Of a stretch of 64,000 bases of DNA, positions 54,302 to 63,043 are shown in pieces (position 1 is the first letter of the stretch; each line of letters opens with the position of its first letter). The position numbers and the translations under genes were made by a program. The notes under the pieces are model-generated. The model did no database searches and was not told where the DNA came from. It saw only the letters and a list, made by a program, of their open reading frames with translations. This DNA is from Parasegetibacter sp. NRK P23 (lineage in GTDB: Bacteria; Bacteroidota; Bacteroidia; Chitinophagales; Chitinophagaceae), in assembly GCF_023721715.1 (NCBI RefSeq), contig NZ_JAMDLG010000017.1, forward strand, positions 186,001-250,000, read 5' to 3'.

Positions 54302-54308
54302 ACAAAGG

Positions 54309-55850
54309 TTACAATTCATTCAATTTACCGAGGTAGGCATCGGCCTGGAGCAGCAGGGCTTCTTTTTTATCGGCGCTCATTTTGTCCCAGGTTTTGTACA
54401 CCATTCCAAGCCGTGGGTTTTTATCCATAGCCGGGCGATGCCTGTCGAAAAAATGCCAGTACAAACTATTGAACGGGCAACTTCCCTCCCCTGTTTTTAC
54501 GGAAGGCTTATAATGGCAGCCCTTGCAATAGTCACTCATTTTGTTGATGTAAGCCGCGCTGGAAACATAAGGTTTGGTGCCCACGATGCCACCGTCGGCA
54601 AACTGGCTCATACCGCGCGTATTCGTGATTTCAACCCATTCTATGGCATCGATGTAGATGCCCAGGTACCATTGGTCCACCGCATCCGGGTGGACACCCG
54701 CCAGCAACAGGAAATTACCGACTACCATTAAACGCTGAATATGGTGCGCGTAAGCTGTATCAAGGCTTTGGGTAACAACGCGATGCAGGCAGTTCATTTT
54801 TGTATTACCCGTCCAGCACCATTCCGGGAGTTTCGTTTTGTGTTCAAGTTTGTTCAAACCGGCGTAACCGGGCATTTTCCACCAGTAGATGCCCCGCATG
54901 AATTCGCGCCAGCCCAGTATCTGCCGCACGAACCCTTCAACGGAAGCGAGGTCCGCGTGTTGCTTCTTCCATTCGGTTACGGCCATGTTCACTACTTCCG
55001 AAGGTGCGATCATTTTTGTATTGAGCGCGAAAGATATGCGTGCATGGTAAAGAAACGCATGCTCCGTTTGCATGGCATCCTGGTATATACCAAAAGAAGG
55101 CAGCAAATGTTTCATAAAATACTTTACTACCTCCATCGACTGTTTCCTGGTGGTGGGCCAGCTGAACCGCTGCGCATCAGGGTTTCCGAAACTTTCAATG
55201 CCAGCTTGCTGAACCTCTTTCCAGATGTCAGAATAATCATGGGAGAACAATTTGGGTTTCGGCAATTGGTGCTTGCCTTTGAAGGGTTTACGGTTCTCCT
55301 TATCGAAGTTCCAGGCACCTCCTTCCGGCGTGCCATCCATCGACAAAAGAATACCGTGTTTCTGCCGCATACTCCGGTAGAACCGCTCCATCACTGGTGA
55401 TTTACTTCCGAAAAAACCGCCCAGCGCTTCGCGGGTGGTGTAAAAATGTTCGGTATCCACTGCATTTACGGGAATGCTCAACTGCTTTTCCAGCGCTTTA
55501 AGTTGTTTGTCCAGGCGGTATTCATCGGGATACATATATTCGAAGGCATCCGCTTTTTCCTGCGCCACAAAATATTGGATATTGGCCGCAAGGTCCTGTT
55601 TGTTCCGCTTGTCATCGATCAGCAGGTGGACCACGTTGTGCCCGTTTTTCCGGAGGTAAGCCACGAAATTGTACATGGCGGCAAAGAAGCCGATGAGTTT
55701 TTGCGCGTGGTGCAGCACGTATCCCGTTTCCTGCTTCATTTCCATCACCAGGTAAACGACGGAGTCATCTTTATCCCGGAACCAGGAATGCCTGTAATTC
55801 AGTTGGTCTCCTAGGATCAGGCGAAGGGTTTTATGTTTTGCTTTGCGCAT
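54309..55850 (-). CDS. Cryptochrome/photolyase-family protein (DPRP/FeS-BCP type)
   Basis: 513 residues. [16 protein letters not shown] at the N-terminus is the start of the deoxyribodipyrimidine photolyase-related family, and the FAD-binding C-terminal half has [16 protein letters not shown] and [19 protein letters not shown]. Cysteines for a 4Fe-4S cluster are likely in [25 protein letters not shown] and GSCPFN. It should repair UV photoproducts, most likely (6-4) lesions, with light. Its first 20 bases overlap the DUF2256 gene, so the two are coupled. Confidence 0.92.
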   Translation of the reverse strand: MRKAKHKTLRLILGDQLNYRHSWFRDKDDSVVYLVMEMKQETGYVLHHAQKLIGFFAAMYNFVAYLRKNGHNVVHLLIDDKRNKQDLAANIQYFVAQEKADAFEYMYPDEYRLDKQLKALEKQLSIPVNAVDTEHFYTTREALGGFFGSKSPVMERFYRSMRQKHGILLSMDGTPEGGAWNFDKENRKPFKGKHQLPKPKLFSHDYSDIWKEVQQAGIESFGNPDAQRFSWPTTRKQSMEVVKYFMKHLLPSFGIYQDAMQTEHAFLYHARISFALNTKMIAPSEVVNMAVTEWKKQHADLASVEGFVRQILGWREFMRGIYWWKMPGYAGLNKLEHKTKLPEWCWTGNTKMNCLHRVVTQSLDTAYAHHIQRLMVVGNFLLLAGVHPDAVDQWYLGIYIDAIEWVEITNTRGMSQFADGGIVGTKPYVSSAAYINKMSDYCKGCHYKPSVKTGEGSCPFNSLYWHFFDRHRPAMDKNPRLGMVYKTWDKMSADKKEALLLQADAYLGKLNEL

Positions 55851-56001
55851 ACGATTTGTTTTTCCGGCAGGCGTCGCTGCAATACTTCACTTCTTCCCAA
55901 ACCCGTTCCCATTTCTTCCGCCAGGTAAAGGGCCTTCCGCAGGCCGCACAGGTTTTTACGGGAAGATCATTTTTCCGCACGGTTTTCCCCCGCAGTTTCA
56001 T
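55831..56001 (-). CDS. DUF2256 small zinc-knuckle protein
   Basis: A 56-residue gene from an ATG at 56001. [20 protein letters not shown] and [12 protein letters not shown] show two CxxC/CxxxC pairs that probably bind zinc, matching DUF2256. This family is repeatedly found next to cryptochrome/photolyase genes. The stop overlaps the photolyase start by 20 bases. Role unknown; it may support cofactor or DNA handling by the photolyase. Confidence 0.88.
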   Translation of the reverse strand: MKLRGKTVRKNDLPVKTCAACGRPFTWRKKWERVWEEVKYCSDACRKNKSYAQSKT

Positions 56002-56088
56002 GCCTGAAATTGTTTAGTGATAGCAATAGCGTAATCAAACAAAAAGCAACTTAAACTGTTTGAAGAAATCGAAAAAAGAAAGCATCGC

Positions 56089-56790
56089 ATGAAAAATATC
56101 GTCATCATCGGGCACAGTTCAGGAATAGGCGCGACGCTGTCTCAACAGCTGTCGGCGGAAAAAACAACTTCGGTGTACGGAACTTATTGTAAGCATCAGC
56201 CTTCGGCTGGTCCTGAAAATGTAAGTTCTCACCACCTGGATGTATTGAGTGAAAACCCCGATTATTTCTTTTTACTTGATACCATACACGGATTGGCTTA
56301 TTGTGTGGGTGCCATCAACCTTAAACCCATGTTGCGTTGCAGCAACGAAGACTTCCTGCAGGATTACAGGTTGCAGGTGCTGGGCGCGGTTACGGCCATA
56401 CGTTCGGCGCTGCCAGCATTGAAGAAAAGTGGAAATGCTTCTGTTGTATTGTTCAGCTCTGTCGCGGTGCAAACGGGCTTTCCCTTTCATAGTCTGGTGA
56501 GCGCTTCCAAAGGAGCGATTGAAGGCCTTACCCGTGCACTCGCGGCGGAACTGGCGCCTTCCATACGCGTGAACTGCATCGCACCTTCTTTAACGGAAAC
56601 GCCATTGGCGGGAAGCCTACTGAATACACCTGAAAAGATTACAGCACATGCGCAACGGCATCCATTGAAAAAAATCGGGGAAGCTTCGGATATTGCCGCG
56701 GCCGCCGCCTACCTGCTTTCCGGGGAAAGCAAATGGGTTACAGGGCAAGTGCTGAAAGTAGACGGAGGCATGAGCGCGTTGAGGGTATAA
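56089..56790 (+). CDS. Atypical short-chain dehydrogenase/reductase
   Basis: 233 residues, Rossmann fold. IIGHSSGIGATLSQ is the NAD(P)-binding glycine motif (TGxxxGIG variant), ALAAELAPSIRVNCIAPSLTETPL the usual SDR block. In the active-site helix the expected Y-x3-K reads V-x3-K (VSASKGAIEGL), so the catalytic Tyr is missing, and the catalytic Ser is displaced. It may be a non-catalytic or unusual member. It is divergent from the DUF2256-photolyase pair with 87 bases between starts, an association seen in other photolyase clusters. Confidence 0.85.
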   Translation: MKNIVIIGHSSGIGATLSQQLSAEKTTSVYGTYCKHQPSAGPENVSSHHLDVLSENPDYFFLLDTIHGLAYCVGAINLKPMLRCSNEDFLQDYRLQVLGAVTAIRSALPALKKSGNASVVLFSSVAVQTGFPFHSLVSASKGAIEGLTRALAAELAPSIRVNCIAPSLTETPLAGSLLNTPEKITAHAQRHPLKKIGEASDIAAAAAYLLSGESKWVTGQVLKVDGGMSALRV

Positions 56791-56794
56791 CCAA

Positions 56795-57652
56795 CTAACC
56801 TTCTACCAAAAATTTCGTTCTGAATCCTGATAGGGTTTCGCCTGTTTTCTGTACGAATATCCTGCTGAAATAAGCGGGATCTTCATACCCCAGTTCGTAC
56901 CCGATCTGTTTTGCCGTAAGCGTGGTGTGCACCAGCAGGCGTTTGGCTTCAAGAATGATCCTGTTCTTAATGATGTCGTTGGGCTGCGGGAGGTTGAGTC
57001 TTTTAAACTTATGCGTGATTGTTTTGGGGGCGATGAACAACAATTCCGCATAGTCGGCCACGTTATGCTTTTGTTTGTAATGCGCTTCCACGAGCAGGCT
57101 GAATTTCCTGAAGAAATCCAGGTCGCTGTTTTGTTGCACCAGTTCTTTGTGGAGGTGCTGTTTTTTCCACCAGCGCGCTGAACGGATAAACAATTGTTTA
57201 AGGTAAGTACGGATCATTTCCTCCAGTGAGGTGTCTTTCAGCGCGAACTCTTCTTCCATCTGACTGAAAATATACCGGACGAAAGGCACTTCCTCTTTTT
57301 CAAGCGTAACCATCGGCATATTGTGGATGTTGTTGAACAATAACCCATCGCAGGCCACTTCTTCATCATGAATCTGGATGCAGTAGAAATCGCGGTTGTA
57401 AAAAATAAAATAACCAGGTTCTTCCGTTGTTTTTGTTAGCTGTAAATACTGGTTCGGGGCCACAAAAAATAAGGAGGGCTTCTTTACGACGTACTCGTTA
57501 AGGTCAACTTTCAACGTATAATTTTCAGGCAGGAACAGCACTTTGATGTATTGCCTATACATTTCCCCGTTAATGCTTTGCGTTGTTTCCTCATCTACCG
57601 GGATAAGTCCTAATGTTTTAAGGTTACTCCGGAATAGTTTTTCGTTCGTCAT
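56795..57652 (-). CDS. AraC-family transcriptional regulator
   Basis: I start it at 57652 (MTNEKLFRSNLKTLG), 27 residues inside the longest frame, whose extra part looks non-coding. 285 residues: N-terminal cupin-like sensor, then the double HTH (VADYAELLFIAPKTITHKFKRL ... AKQIGYELGYEDPAYFSRIFVQKTG). TACTTTTA (complement of 57670-57677) could be its -7 box. The neighbouring secreted hydrolase is terminated separately, so its targets are unclear. Confidence 0.9.
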   Translation of the reverse strand: MTNEKLFRSNLKTLGLIPVDEETTQSINGEMYRQYIKVLFLPENYTLKVDLNEYVVKKPSLFFVAPNQYLQLTKTTEEPGYFIFYNRDFYCIQIHDEEVACDGLLFNNIHNMPMVTLEKEEVPFVRYIFSQMEEEFALKDTSLEEMIRTYLKQLFIRSARWWKKQHLHKELVQQNSDLDFFRKFSLLVEAHYKQKHNVADYAELLFIAPKTITHKFKRLNLPQPNDIIKNRIILEAKRLLVHTTLTAKQIGYELGYEDPAYFSRIFVQKTGETLSGFRTKFLVEG

Positions 57653-57732
57653 ATTAAAACTGGTTGGGTTAAAAGTACAGGTTCTGCTGCATTCCGAAGA
57701 AAAGACAGGAAGATGATGGTAAGATTTCAGCA

Positions 57733-57777
57733 AAAAAAAAGAACGGAGAGAACAGCCTGTAGTGTTCTCCCCGTTCG
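57733..57777 (-). terminator. Intrinsic terminator of the secreted alpha/beta hydrolase gene
   Basis: A 14-nt stem (57742-57755 with 57764-57777; 13 of 14 pairs) has an 8-nt loop. On the minus strand it is followed by a run of nine T (complement of 57733-57741). It starts 5 bases after the hydrolase stop codon. Confidence 0.85.
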
Positions 57778-57781
57778 GTAG

Positions 57782-58750
57782 TTATTGCTTCGCGAATTTT
57801 TCCAGTTCCGCGTTAAACTTATCGGCTTCCTCCACAAAAAGGGCGTGACCGCTGTTTTCGAACTTAACGATGTAGGAGTTGGGGATACCTTTGTTCAGTT
57901 CTTCCGCGAAAACGAAGTCGCACAACTTGTCCTGTGTGCCATGGAAGATGGCTACGGGGATATTGATTTTTGACAATTCAGGACGCAGGTCAAGGTCACG
58001 GAGTGCGGTAATTGATTCGGTAATGGCGTAAGGTGATGCTTCGAGGTTGATGTTTTCCAGCCATTTTTCCACGTTCTTTGAAATGGCCCCTTCTTTCGCG
58101 GGGAAACTTGCGCCGAAGCTGGCGATTAGGTCTTGTCTGGCTGTCATGGTGGCTTTGATCAAACCTTCCGCACCGGCATCGGAGATGCCATAGGGGAACC
58201 CGGGTCTTTGTTTCCAGGATGGGGCGGCTGCGGCGAACAACGCGAGCTTTTTTACATGCGCCGCATTGTATTTGGTAATGTAGTGAAGTACTACAGCGCC
58301 GCCCATTGAAAATCCACCCAAGGTAGCATTGCGGATATTAAGCTTTTCCAGTACTACTTTAATGTCATCGGAGAAAACATCAAAATTATATTTTCCATAA
58401 GGTTTGTCTGAAGCCCCGAACCCTCTGAGCGTGATGCCGATTACCCGGAAGCCTTTCCTGGAAAGTGCCTGGTACTGGTACTCGTACATGGCATCGCTTA
58501 AGGGCCAGCCATGGATCAGTACGATAGGATCGCCTTCCCCGATATCCGTAACGTGCAAGTTCACACCTTTTTCTACTTCTATAAACTCGGCCCTGCCGGC
58601 TGACGCTGGTATTCTTTTCCCTTGGGCAAAGATAGGAGCACTTAAAAACAGCGCGGCGATCAGGGTTAGGGCCGCAAAAAAGGATTTCAGGATTTTGAAA
58701 TCTGATTTAGGGGTAGAAATGCTTTGAAGGTTGTTTACTGCAGGTTTCAT
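57782..58750 (-). CDS. Secreted haloperoxidase-like alpha/beta hydrolase
   Basis: I start it at 58750 (MKPAVNNLQSIS...), whose hydrophobic stretch SFFAALTLIAALFLSAPIFAQ begins at about residue 24. 322 residues. VLIHGWPLSDAMY is the oxyanion motif, LGGFSMGGAVVLHY the nucleophile elbow, IFHGTQDKLCDF the acid and NSGHALFVEEAD the His. This is the non-haem chloroperoxidase/arylesterase group. Exported to the periplasm. Monocistronic. Confidence 0.88.
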   Translation of the reverse strand: MKPAVNNLQSISTPKSDFKILKSFFAALTLIAALFLSAPIFAQGKRIPASAGRAEFIEVEKGVNLHVTDIGEGDPIVLIHGWPLSDAMYEYQYQALSRKGFRVIGITLRGFGASDKPYGKYNFDVFSDDIKVVLEKLNIRNATLGGFSMGGAVVLHYITKYNAAHVKKLALFAAAAPSWKQRPGFPYGISDAGAEGLIKATMTARQDLIASFGASFPAKEGAISKNVEKWLENINLEASPYAITESITALRDLDLRPELSKINIPVAIFHGTQDKLCDFVFAEELNKGIPNSYIVKFENSGHALFVEEADKFNAELEKFAKQ

Positions 58751-58903
58751 CTTTATCTGTTTTAAAAGTTTGTATTGTTTTTTGACAGGACAAAGATGAG
58801 ACAGGAATGGGCGCGGAAAAATGGAGGAAGGTGGACGGGAATGGTACATTTTTCCCTTAATAGAATTTTCCTACTTTTTATGGCTATACAGTTTTTTTTA
58901 CGC

Positions 58904-58936
58904 AACAGCCCGGAAGCAATGAACCTCCGGGCTGTT
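58904..58936. terminator. Stem-loop downstream of the T9SS gene
   Basis: A perfect 11-bp stem (58904-58914 with 58926-58936) around an 11-nt loop. On the plus strand TTTTAA follows it. No U-run is present on the minus strand, where the upstream T9SS gene lies. Confidence 0.5.
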
Positions 58937-58956
58937 TTAATGCTAAATATAATCGT

Positions 58957-59925
58957 TTACTGCTTCATTATTTTTCCAACGAAACGTTGTTGTCCATCAA
59001 AAAGCGTTACCACGTAAGTGCCGGTAGGCAGTGCGTGTACATCAATCATCTGACCCTGTTTCCAGTTTTGTTGCAACACTTTTTGTCCCTGGGCATTGTG
59101 CAGCATTACTTGTCCCTGGGCAATCGAAGCGTTGATTTTCAATTGTCCTGGTGTCGGATTCGGGGATAACTGAAGTTGAAGTTCCTGTGCGCTGTTGCTC
59201 AAGCGCACCACGTGACTGTATTCAAAACTGCCATCGTTATCGACCGTTTTGAGCCGGTAATATTGAATACCAGTCGCGTCTTTATCCAGGTAAGTATAAC
59301 TGGAAGCCGAACCGTTTGATGCGAAGCCCGTGATTTTGGTATAGGAAATACTATTGGCGCTGCGCTCCAGTTGTATCTCCTGCACATTGGTTTCAAGACT
59401 TGTGGACCAGTTGAGCAGGTTCCCTCCGGCAGTGGCCCTTCCCTCAAACTTCTCCAATAGAATGGGTAAGGCTGAAGATGGATCGAACGCCGTAAAGCGT
59501 GCGGCATTGATGCCGGTGAAGCTATTGCTCACGCTGAACGATCCTACCGTGCCCTGCGTACTACCTGTGCTGATGGTCCAGGTGCCACCCGAAGCCTGGC
59601 TGTTATAAGCAACCTGCATCGCCGCTTCGGTGTTGCCGTTCAGTTCTCCCAGAAGGTAGCTGATGACTATGCTTCCTGTAAAAGTCAGAGGATTGGTAAG
59701 CGTATACACACGGCTGATGCTGTTCAGCGAAGCGCTGGTTGCCTGCGTAGCGGTACGTTCCAGCAGGTTATTCGAGATCGTGATGTCCGTACCCGGTACC
59801 AAAGCAAGTCCCTCGAAAGAAAAAGTTGTACCGGACAACAACGTGATACCATTGCTGCCCGTGCTTACTTGCGCGTACCCCAGGTTGGCGCACAAGCAGG
59901 CAAATAAAAGTAATTTATACCTCAT
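58957..59925 (-). CDS. T9SS-sorted secreted protein
   Basis: 322 residues with a signal peptide (MRYKLLLFACLCANLGYAQ). The middle has a beta-rich region and a fibronectin-like segment (LLNWSTSLETNVQEIQLERS ... YYRLKTVDNDGSFEYS). The C-terminus LQLSPNPTPGQLKINAS ... LPTGTYVVTLFDGQ is a type A Por-secretion sorting domain. It is exported through T9SS and attached or released at the surface. Role unknown. It follows the 266-residue surface protein after 16 bases. Confidence 0.88.
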   Translation of the reverse strand: MRYKLLLFACLCANLGYAQVSTGSNGITLLSGTTFSFEGLALVPGTDITISNNLLERTATQATSASLNSISRVYTLTNPLTFTGSIVISYLLGELNGNTEAAMQVAYNSQASGGTWTISTGSTQGTVGSFSVSNSFTGINAARFTAFDPSSALPILLEKFEGRATAGGNLLNWSTSLETNVQEIQLERSANSISYTKITGFASNGSASSYTYLDKDATGIQYYRLKTVDNDGSFEYSHVVRLSNSAQELQLQLSPNPTPGQLKINASIAQGQVMLHNAQGQKVLQQNWKQGQMIDVHALPTGTYVVTLFDGQQRFVGKIMKQ

Positions 59926-59941
59926 GTTGTTACTTTAAGGA

Positions 59942-60742
59942 TTAGTACAGTTTAACGAGAGTTACGCCGCTACCGGATTGAAGCGCGGTACCACCATTTG
60001 CTCCTACTAGAGCATTTACCGAAAGATTGGATGTTGCTGACAGGGTTACAAGAAAAGTAAATTCTCTGTTAAAAGGGGCAGCTGTTGCTCCTGAAGCTGA
60101 GGTGGATGCCAGGTAATCAGTACCGTTGTTGACGCCCACAACAATAGCACCGGTATTAGCAGTAAGCATCAGTTTGATGTTTACCAGGTAAGTGCCTGGT
60201 GCAACGTTATTAAGCGTGCCTAGGGTAGTCATGGCGTTTGTAGCCCCCATATTACCAGTCAAAGTCAGCGAATAAGATTGCGAAAGCGACCCACCCCCTG
60301 CGGGCGTTTGCCATGAACCATCTCCTCTTAAAAAAGTAGTGGAAGAAGCCGTCCCCGAAGCTGAAATTTTTGCCGTGGTCACCGCACCATCCGCGATCTG
60401 GCTGGTGCCAATGGTGCCGGTTATTTTTGAAGCCGCAACAGTGCTTTCGCCATTGAGCAGCACTACCCAGGAAGGTGCTACACTTGTGCCGGCATTGTAA
60501 TAAAAGCCAGGTGTGCCATCTGTCTGGTAAACAATCAAACCTGCCGCCGGATTAACAATGGCCTGGCGTTGCGTTGCAAGCATACGGGGAACCAGTAATC
60601 CTTTGGTGGTGCTTTCCACCTGTAACATCGCTGATGCATCTGGTGTCGCGGTACCAATGCCCGCCTGTGCAAAGACCTGATGCTGGGTAAAGCAGAGCGC
60701 GAGTAACATCAAACAGCTTGCGGAAAACCATTTCTTTTTCAT
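59942..60742 (-). CDS. Surface protein with GIGTATP-type head
   Basis: 266 residues with a signal peptide ([26 protein letters not shown]). [28 protein letters not shown] and [17 protein letters not shown] form a module that is very common at the start of Bacteroidota surface and adhesin-like proteins. The rest is low-complexity Thr/Ser/Ala-rich beta structure with no T9SS domain. Function unknown. First gene of a two-gene operon with the T9SS protein, under the TATATTTG promoter. Confidence 0.75.
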   Translation of the reverse strand: MKKKWFSASCLMLLALCFTQHQVFAQAGIGTATPDASAMLQVESTTKGLLVPRMLATQRQAIVNPAAGLIVYQTDGTPGFYYNAGTSVAPSWVVLLNGESTVAASKITGTIGTSQIADGAVTTAKISASGTASSTTFLRGDGSWQTPAGGGSLSQSYSLTLTGNMGATNAMTTLGTLNNVAPGTYLVNIKLMLTANTGAIVVGVNNGTDYLASTSASGATAAPFNREFTFLVTLSATSNLSVNALVGANGGTALQSGSGVTLVKLY

Positions 60743-60770
60743 TGTGGACTAAGTTTAAGTGTTAATATAA

Positions 60771-60778
60771 CAAATATA
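60771..60778 (-). promoter_or_regulatory. -7 promoter box of the surface-protein operon
   Basis: TATATTTG on the minus strand is a perfect TAnnTTTG. It ends 28 bases before the ATG at 60742. A TTTA about 17 bases upstream may serve as -33. Confidence 0.5.
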
Positions 60779-60805
60779 AAAAAGAGATTATTCGTTAAAT
60801 AAAGG

Positions 60806-60842
60806 AGAGATAACATTTCCTATGTCAGAACATGTTATCTCT
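60806..60842 (-). terminator. Stem-loop after the duplicated-domain T9SS gene
   Basis: An 11-bp perfect stem (60806-60816 with 60832-60842, AGAGATAACAT / ATGTTATCTCT) with a 15-nt loop lies 33 bases after the stop. The tail is only weakly U-rich. Confidence 0.45.
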
Positions 60843-60875
60843 TCCCATCAATAGCGTCTATATACCATATGGCGT

Positions 60876-62516
60876 CTATAACTTTCTCACCTTAACCACC
60901 GTGTTATCGGGCATCCTTAACAGGTATGTGCCCGTTGTCAGGGCCCGCACATCAATTTCGTTGCGGCTTTTAAGGGTGAATGTACGGACAATCCTACCCT
61001 GCGCATCGAAAAGTGTGGCAGGCTTGTTCCACAGCCGTTCATTGTCGCAAACCACCTGGAGTACATTGCTTACAGGATTAGGGAACACATTTACACCAAT
61101 CTGATCCTCGGTGCCAAAGAGCACGGACACTACTTTACTGTAGGTGATTTTCCCGCCTTCGTCCATGCGTAAACGGTAGTAATTTCTACCCTTTGACGGG
61201 GCATGATCTGTAACGATGTATTGATTGATGAGTGTGCCCGCCGCTGTTTTCCCTTCAATTTCCTTCATCGCGGTAAAATTGCGTGCGTCTGTACTTTTCT
61301 CCACGGTAAAAGTGGTGTTCGGATCTTCCATATCCGTTTTCCACTGAATATCAACTGAAGTGGCTTGTTTCCGGGCTTCAAAATCCAGTAAGCGCAGTGG
61401 CAGTGTGGAAGACGGCGCCCAGGTCATGGCATCCAGCCCGATGTATTCTATATTATTAGTGGCGGTAATGGAGAACATGTCAATAGGGGTATTGCTGTTG
61501 TTCGTTCCGCCCTGTGTTGACAGGTCCACCAATGTATAGCCATTCCTGAAAGCAGTATTCTGGTTGATGGAAGCGGTCGGAATAGTGAAACTGAAAACGG
61601 CACTACCGTTTTTGTACCCGGTAACCGTGCAGCTACCAGTAATTCCGGAGAGGTCACCAGTACTCTTTGAGAGGTAGAGGTACATACTTTTGAGCGTGAA
61701 CGCGGCGCCGTTATCGGTTGAAATGGTAAAGCCCGGATTGGTATAGGTATAAATCGTATTATCGATAAACTTATTATCGACCCCTGTTCCATTCCATCCT
61801 TTATTGGCTTGAGAGAATATATCAAACTGTGACCTGGACACATCCGCTATCAAAAATTGCTGGCCGCTGCTGGTGAATGTGGTGGCATTGGGCGTAACTG
61901 TTTCAAATGTTTCCGTGACAGGACTGCCAGGCGTGGCCGCGGGAGCCCACCTGAGGGCATCAAGCCCGAGGTATTCCATGTTGCCCATACAAGTAACCGT
62001 AAAACTGTCAATCACGGTATTGCTGTTGTTCGTTCCGCCAAGGGTACTCATGTCGGCCAATGTATAGCCGTTATTTGTCCCAAAGGATTTATTCACATTC
62101 GCGGCGCTGATACTTGCCGTGTAAACCAGCGCGCCATTCCTGTACCCGGATATGGTACAAACGCCGGTAAGACTTGTAAATGAAGCGTCTGCTCTTGCCG
62201 GAAACAGGTACATACTTTTCAACACAAATCCCGCGTTTCCGCTTGTATACACCGCCAATCCCGGGCCAATACCTGGTTTACCGGTATTGTCGATAAACCG
62301 TTTGTCTGCCGCGGTGCCACTCCATCCGAAGGACGAGGCGGATGAGTATATATCGAAGCCGTTTCTAGACACGGCGCCCACACGAAAAACTTGTCCGTTA
62401 TCCGTAAAATTCAGGGAAACATCCGTTTCATCTTCAAAAGTTTCTGTGCTGACCTGAGCATGCAGGAGTGGAGTAATACCGATAAAAATTGCTGCCAGTA
62501 CGAAAAATTTCTTCAT
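60876..62516 (-). CDS. T9SS-sorted protein with a tandem duplicated beta domain
   Basis: 546 residues with a signal peptide (MKKFFVLAAIFIGITPLLHAQ). Residues about 24-190 and 200-370 are two copies of the same domain: each has TFE(D/T), VSRNGFDI/VSRSQFDI, a W-G-T-D-K/N-FIDNT segment, TLKSMYL, GGTNNSN and (Y)LGLDA(L/M)(R/T)WAP. A fibronectin-like region and a type A sorting domain (VFPNPVSNVLQVV ... LTTGTYLLRM) follow. Secreted through T9SS; function unknown. Confidence 0.88.
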   Translation of the reverse strand: MKKFFVLAAIFIGITPLLHAQVSTETFEDETDVSLNFTDNGQVFRVGAVSRNGFDIYSSASSFGWSGTAADKRFIDNTGKPGIGPGLAVYTSGNAGFVLKSMYLFPARADASFTSLTGVCTISGYRNGALVYTASISAANVNKSFGTNNGYTLADMSTLGGTNNSNTVIDSFTVTCMGNMEYLGLDALRWAPAATPGSPVTETFETVTPNATTFTSSGQQFLIADVSRSQFDIFSQANKGWNGTGVDNKFIDNTIYTYTNPGFTISTDNGAAFTLKSMYLYLSKSTGDLSGITGSCTVTGYKNGSAVFSFTIPTASINQNTAFRNGYTLVDLSTQGGTNNSNTPIDMFSITATNNIEYIGLDAMTWAPSSTLPLRLLDFEARKQATSVDIQWKTDMEDPNTTFTVEKSTDARNFTAMKEIEGKTAAGTLINQYIVTDHAPSKGRNYYRLRMDEGGKITYSKVVSVLFGTEDQIGVNVFPNPVSNVLQVVCDNERLWNKPATLFDAQGRIVRTFTLKSRNEIDVRALTTGTYLLRMPDNTVVKVRKL

Positions 62517-62984
62517 GCCAGGAGGTTAAGCGTTGTGAGATTCAGGTTAAATTGATGTGGATTAAATCGGCTACAAAGAACGGGAATAATATACAGTAGG
62601 TCTTGAGATTTCGATATTTTTTGACGAATATCAACATATTTCTTCTGCCAATAAATGAAGTATAACTGTATAGTATAAACGAAATCTAATCTTTATTTAT
62701 TCAATTTTAGCAGGTAAAGCAATTTTCAGAGCATAAATTCAATGTATGACTAACACCAATCTATACACTAAGTCTTAAACGCCACTAAGAGTTACCATTT
62801 ACCCGACAAAAAAATTCAAAGAATACCGAGGCAAAATCTATCTGATTACCAGTTGACACTAAAAGGAAAAAGCGACCTTGGCGGCCACTGCGTTCCGATC
62901 ACTTCAGTAAGTAATAAAATGGCGAAAAACCATTCAATCAGCATTAATTTCAGCGGCTGTACGCTTTGCAGGCGAATAGTCGCT

Positions 62985-63015
62985 TTTGCTTTTCCATTAA
63001 AAAAAAATACTTTGC
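62985..63015 (+). promoter_or_regulatory. Canonical promoter of the GEVED-protein gene
   Basis: TTTG (62985-62988), 19 bases, TACTTTGC (63008-63015): an exact Bacteroidota -33/-7 pair, 28 bases before the ATG. The rest of the 527-base gap 62517-63043 is AT-rich; I see no gene, RNA or repeat in it. Confidence 0.75.
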
Positions 63016-63043
63016 GCCCTATTACTCCAATAACAATCATGCT

